Shown here: piece by piece, positions 61,374-64,000 of the stretch
Layout of the letters: each line of letters starts with the position of its first letter
How positions within the stretch are numbered: the stretch's first letter is position 1
Assembly: GCF_001592745.1 (NCBI RefSeq)
Contig: NZ_LUKD01000001.1
Span: forward strand, 1,123,384-1,187,383
Reading direction: 5' to 3'
DNA length: 64,000 nucleotides
Source: Bdellovibrio bacteriovorus
Lineage (GTDB): Bacteria; Bdellovibrionota; Bdellovibrionia; Bdellovibrionales; Bdellovibrionaceae
Notes under the pieces: generated by a model
Databases searched by the model: none
Seen by the model: the letters and a program-made list of their open reading frames with translations, nothing else
What the model was told of the DNA's origin: nothing
Made by a program: the position numbers and the translations under genes

Positions 61374-61997
61374 ATGAAAAAGAAGACCGCGGCCCCAAAA
61401 AAGACACGAAATCTTGAGAAATCTCGAAAAGAGATCCTGGAGGCCGCTTTTCCATTGGTTTTCGCCCGCGGGTTTCAGGGTGTCAGCATCGATGACATTG
61501 TTAACCAGACCTCACTAACCAAAGGTGCTTTTTATCATCAGTTTCCCACGAAGTTAGAACTGGGTTACGCACTGGTTGATGAGGTTATTAAGCCTATGAT
61601 CATCGACAGATGGATTAAACCACTAGAAGGATTTGAAAATCCTCTAGAGGGAATTCTAAAACAAATGAAGACATTGATCGGCAAAGCTTCTCCTGAAGAA
61701 CTGCGACTGGGCTGCCCTTTGAACAATTTGGTCCAAGAAATGGCGCCGATCGACACCGGCTTTCGAGACCGCTTAGAGGCTTCGCTCACTCTGTGGATTG
61801 ACGAGATGGAAGTTCATATCAAAAGAGCTAAGAAGGAAGGCTATCTGAAAAATGACGTCAACACTCGTCACGTCGCTCATTTCGTGGTGATGACTCATGA
61901 AGGCTTTTACGGAATGCTCAAAGGCCTTCATGATCCGAAAGCCTTTGACGCCTTATTTGATTCCTTAAAAAGATACTTTCAAACTATTTCTAATTAA
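61374..61997 (+). CDS. TetR-family regulator
   Basis: A 207-residue regulator: basic N-terminus 'KKKTAAPKKTRNLEKSRKEIL', HTH 'AFPLVFARGFQGVSIDDIVNQTSLTKGAFYHQFPTKLELGYALVDEV' and a helical effector domain with 'LGCPLNNLVQEMAPIDTGFRDRLE', the pattern of the TetR_C (YcdC/NemR-like) group with a Cys that might sense reactive compounds. Divergent from the SRPBCC-GyrI operon with a clear palindrome between. The end overlaps the NmrA-like gene by eight bases. Confidence 0.93.
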   Translation: MKKKTAAPKKTRNLEKSRKEILEAAFPLVFARGFQGVSIDDIVNQTSLTKGAFYHQFPTKLELGYALVDEVIKPMIIDRWIKPLEGFENPLEGILKQMKTLIGKASPEELRLGCPLNNLVQEMAPIDTGFRDRLEASLTLWIDEMEVHIKRAKKEGYLKNDVNTRHVAHFVVMTHEGFYGMLKGLHDPKAFDALFDSLKRYFQTISN

Positions 61998-62865
61998 GCA
62001 GGGCCGCGCGATTTTCACTTAGAAACTGTCTTAAAAGAACAGGCTCTTTGTGCGCAAAATCTTTCACTGCTGTCGTCACGGATTGAAGACTTCCCTTTCT
62101 TGCGGAAGCATCAAAGGTCATAAAAACTTGCGCCCAAGCTTCTGGAAGTCCGGATTTGATAAGAGCTCCTGCAAATTCTGAATCTGAAAGATCTTGATAA
62201 CGAATCGTTTTACCTAAGACCTCGCTCAAAAGTTTCACAAGATCCTCATAACTAACAGCTTCGGAACCTGTGATATCGATGATTTTATTTTCATAGATCT
62301 CTTCCGCCAATGCCCCCGCTGCGGCTTCGGCACAATCTGCACGACTGACGTAAGCGATTTTACCGGCGCCGGCAGAGCCGTATAAAGTACCCATCGCCAC
62401 CGCACTTTTTAAAGACATTAGCAGGTTATCCATATACAGATTGTTGCGAAGGAACGTGTAGGTCAGTCCACTTTCTTTAATCGCTACTTCTGTCGCGTAA
62501 TGATCTGGAGCTACCACGGAAGGACTGATTTCTGCCTGAGGAAGAGATGTATAAAGAATATGCTTCACACCGGCTTTCTTGGCTGCATTGACTGCATTTT
62601 TGTGAGCCTTGATGCGATCTCCAATACGATCTGTACTAATCAATAATAAGCGGGACCCGCCTTTAAAAGCCGACTCTAGCGAGTTCACATCATCAAAGTC
62701 TGCAAAACGCACATCCACCCCTTGTTGGACCAGATCCTTCAATTTATCAGGTGTTCGTGTAGTGACGATGATGCGATTTCCTGGCACCCGCTTTAAAAGA
62801 GCTTTTAAAGTTAATTGACCTAAATTTCCGGAAGCGCCTGTAAGAATAAGTTTTCCTGAGTTCAT
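61990..62865 (-). CDS. NmrA-like SDR family oxidoreductase (QorB-like)
   Basis: A 291-residue atypical SDR: 'LILTGASGNLGQLTLKALL' at the cofactor site, 'FADFDDVNSLESAF', 'HILYTSLPQAEIS' and 'YTFLRNNLYMDNLL'. It resembles NAD(P)H:quinone oxidoreductase type 2 (QorB/YtfG). AAGGAGAT precedes ATG 62865. Divergent from a LysR gene with a palindrome between, so probably controlled by it. Confidence 0.9.
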   Translation of the reverse strand: MNSGKLILTGASGNLGQLTLKALLKRVPGNRIIVTTRTPDKLKDLVQQGVDVRFADFDDVNSLESAFKGGSRLLLISTDRIGDRIKAHKNAVNAAKKAGVKHILYTSLPQAEISPSVVAPDHYATEVAIKESGLTYTFLRNNLYMDNLLMSLKSAVAMGTLYGSAGAGKIAYVSRADCAEAAAGALAEEIYENKIIDITGSEAVSYEDLVKLLSEVLGKTIRYQDLSDSEFAGALIKSGLPEAWAQVFMTFDASARKGSLQSVTTAVKDFAHKEPVLLRQFLSENRAALLN

Positions 62866-62936
62866 ATTTATCTCCTTTTGACACCTTAAGTATGAACTAT
62901 CTTCGCGGGCGCGATTAGACAGTAAAATCTGGAAAT

Positions 62937-62958
62937 ATTATGCGGATATCCGTATAAT
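62937..62958. promoter_or_regulatory. Operator candidate between NmrA-like SDR and LysR genes
   Basis: Arms ATTATGCGGAT (62937-62947) and ATCCGTATAAT (62948-62958) form a 22-base palindrome with one mismatch. TATAAT at its right end could be a -10 box of the LysR gene, so binding would repress it. Confidence 0.6.
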
Positions 62959-62964
62959 GAGGGA

Positions 62965-63852
62965 ATGAACTTAGATGGAATAGACGTTTTTGTAAAAGTA
63001 GTTCAAGCAGGAAGCTTCACCGCAGCGGCGAAGTTATTAAATATGCCGACAACGACTGTCAGTGGAAAAGTAGCCCACTTAGAGCGGCGACTGGGAGTCA
63101 CTTTACTTCAGCGCACCACCCGCAAACTCAATCTGACTCAGGCCGGTAGCAAGTTTTTCTCTAGATGCGTAAAAGCTTTGGAGGAAGTAGAAGCGGGCGA
63201 AAGTGAACTCACTGCGATTAAGGCGGAACCTCAAGGACTTTTAAAAATCACCACGGTCGCGGATCTTGGGCACTCATTGATGCCGGATCTTATTCGCGGT
63301 TATTTGAAAAAATATCCCCAAATGCAGGTGGAGCTTATTCTTACAACTCGCGTAGTGGATCTTATCGGCGAGGGAATAGACCTCGCAATCCGTACCGGCA
63401 GTTTGGAGGACTCTACTCTGATAGCGAAGAAGTTTTATAATGATGAATTGGGACTGTGGGCCTCTCCGGCTTATTTAAAAAAGAACGGCATACCAAAAGC
63501 CGTGAAAGATCTTAAGAAACACCAATTCATTAAGTTTTCTTCTAGCCCCCGGCTGTTCAAAGCTATGAGCGACAAAGACTCTGAAAAGCTCGTTATGCCC
63601 AGCCGAATTTTCGTCGACGACATGGAAACAATGAAGGCTTTTGTGTTGGGTGGAGATGGCATTGGTACTCTTCCAGGCACATTGGCGGATAAGGAAGAAA
63701 AGGCGGGTAAAATCGTGCGCGTCCTACCGGGATGGAGATGGGGTGCCGCGAACTTTTACTTCGTCTATCCTCCTCAACGCTTTGTTTCTTTAAAGGTCCA
63801 AACTTTCATTGAACACGCTTTGCAAACCCGTGCAGAGCGCAAAGATCTATGA
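62965..63852 (+). CDS. LysR-family regulator
   Basis: A 295-residue regulator: 'LDGIDVFVKVVQAGSFTAAAKLLNMPTTTVSGKVAHLERRLGVTLLQRTTR' HTH and an effector domain with 'GEGIDLAIRTGSLEDSTLIAKKF', like the CrgA/DsdC-type group. ATG 62965 follows AGGG within seven bases. Closest target is the divergent NmrA-like SDR. Paralogue of the LysR protein at 46678-47580 (shared 'DLAIR..TLEDSSLIA'). Confidence 0.93.
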   Translation: MNLDGIDVFVKVVQAGSFTAAAKLLNMPTTTVSGKVAHLERRLGVTLLQRTTRKLNLTQAGSKFFSRCVKALEEVEAGESELTAIKAEPQGLLKITTVADLGHSLMPDLIRGYLKKYPQMQVELILTTRVVDLIGEGIDLAIRTGSLEDSTLIAKKFYNDELGLWASPAYLKKNGIPKAVKDLKKHQFIKFSSSPRLFKAMSDKDSEKLVMPSRIFVDDMETMKAFVLGGDGIGTLPGTLADKEEKAGKIVRVLPGWRWGAANFYFVYPPQRFVSLKVQTFIEHALQTRAERKDL

Positions 63853-63864
63853 TAGGTTGCAAGA

Positions 63865-64000
63865 ATGGAAAATCAAACTCACTGTCCTCAATGCAATTCT
63901 GAAAATATTTATGCCGATGGAAATCTTTGGATTTGTCCAGAGTGCGGTCACGAATGGAGTTCGTTTGCCGCCGCTGAAGGCACGGCGGAAAAAGTCGAAG
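63865..64000 (+). CDS. PhnA/YjdM-like zinc-ribbon protein (partial)
   Basis: The visible 45 residues begin MENQTHCPQCNSENIYADG and continue 'LWICPECGHEWSS', two CPxC pairs forming a zinc ribbon as in PhnA (YjdM). PhnA-like proteins were named for phosphonate use, but the link is weak and their true role is unclear. The rest lies beyond the window edge. Confidence 0.85.
   Translation, partial: MENQTHCPQCNSENIYADGNLWICPECGHEWSSFAAAEGTAEKVE

Overview
The window looks like chromosome from a predatory deltaproteobacterium of the Bdellovibrio group. The base composition is moderate and genes are tightly packed. There are many exported hydrolases and lipoproteins (papain-like, M3, M28, YiiX-like, HExxH and LAS-type peptidases, phospholipase D, alpha/beta hydrolase, L,D-transpeptidase). 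One deaminase resembles the family named after Bdellovibrio locus Bd3614. I see no rRNA, tRNA, insertion sequence, prophage or CRISPR array; the one certain RNA gene is rnpB. The species assignment is inference from gene content.

Layout. 0-4 kb: a three-part ABC-2 exporter, a glutathione transferase, and an exported papain-like protease with a small Cys-rich partner. 4-12.2 kb (minus strand): PepF, then an operon of YiiX-like lipoprotein, unknown lipoprotein and exported phospholipase D, then a secreted alpha/beta hydrolase. 12.3-12.7 kb: rnpB. 12.8-19.5 kb: a secreted FN3-like protein, a Csp-type copper protein, a hybrid histidine kinase, the Bd3614-like deaminase, a stand-alone RlmK-like methyltransferase, a SpeD-SpeE fusion with a structured leader, and Fe-SOD. 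19.6-24 kb: a flavodoxin-fold reductase, a folded intergenic element, a BON protein, a ribosome hibernation factor with a divergent LysR regulator, and an M28 peptidase. 24-35.4 kb: radical SAM, UbiG, membrane proteins, GT-C transferase, epimerase, Hsp20 behind a sigma-32-like promoter, DUF924, a GreA-like factor, a lone asparaginase domain, and a metalloprotease lipoprotein.

35.4-45.9 kb is a complete alpha-glucan uptake locus. LamB porin diverges from exported pullulanase, a binding-protein/MalF fusion, MalG, MalK, exported alpha-amylase and a ROK sugar kinase. The logic is to debranch and cut glycogen or starch outside the cytoplasm, pass maltodextrins through LamB and the ABC importer, and phosphorylate glucose inside. 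No cytoplasmic glucosidase, phosphorylase or dedicated regulator is present in the window.

46-64 kb holds NTF2-like, LysR/SDR, DUF1993 and AlkX-type glycosylase genes; wall-remodelling genes; an alkyltransferase-like protein; an OPT transporter; a second ABC-2 exporter; and regulator-target modules (TetR with DoxX and SRPBCC/VOC; TetR with SRPBCC/GyrI; LysR with NmrA-like SDR). Palindromic operator candidates sit between the divergent genes. A small ORF (60086-60193), coupled to a PPC-domain gene, has its Shine-Dalgarno inside a hairpin.

A theme is start regions wrapped in inverted repeats (sodB, the 60.2 kb small ORF, the papain-like protease, probably speDE). Together with the 20.2-20.5 kb folded element, these are the least explained signals here.
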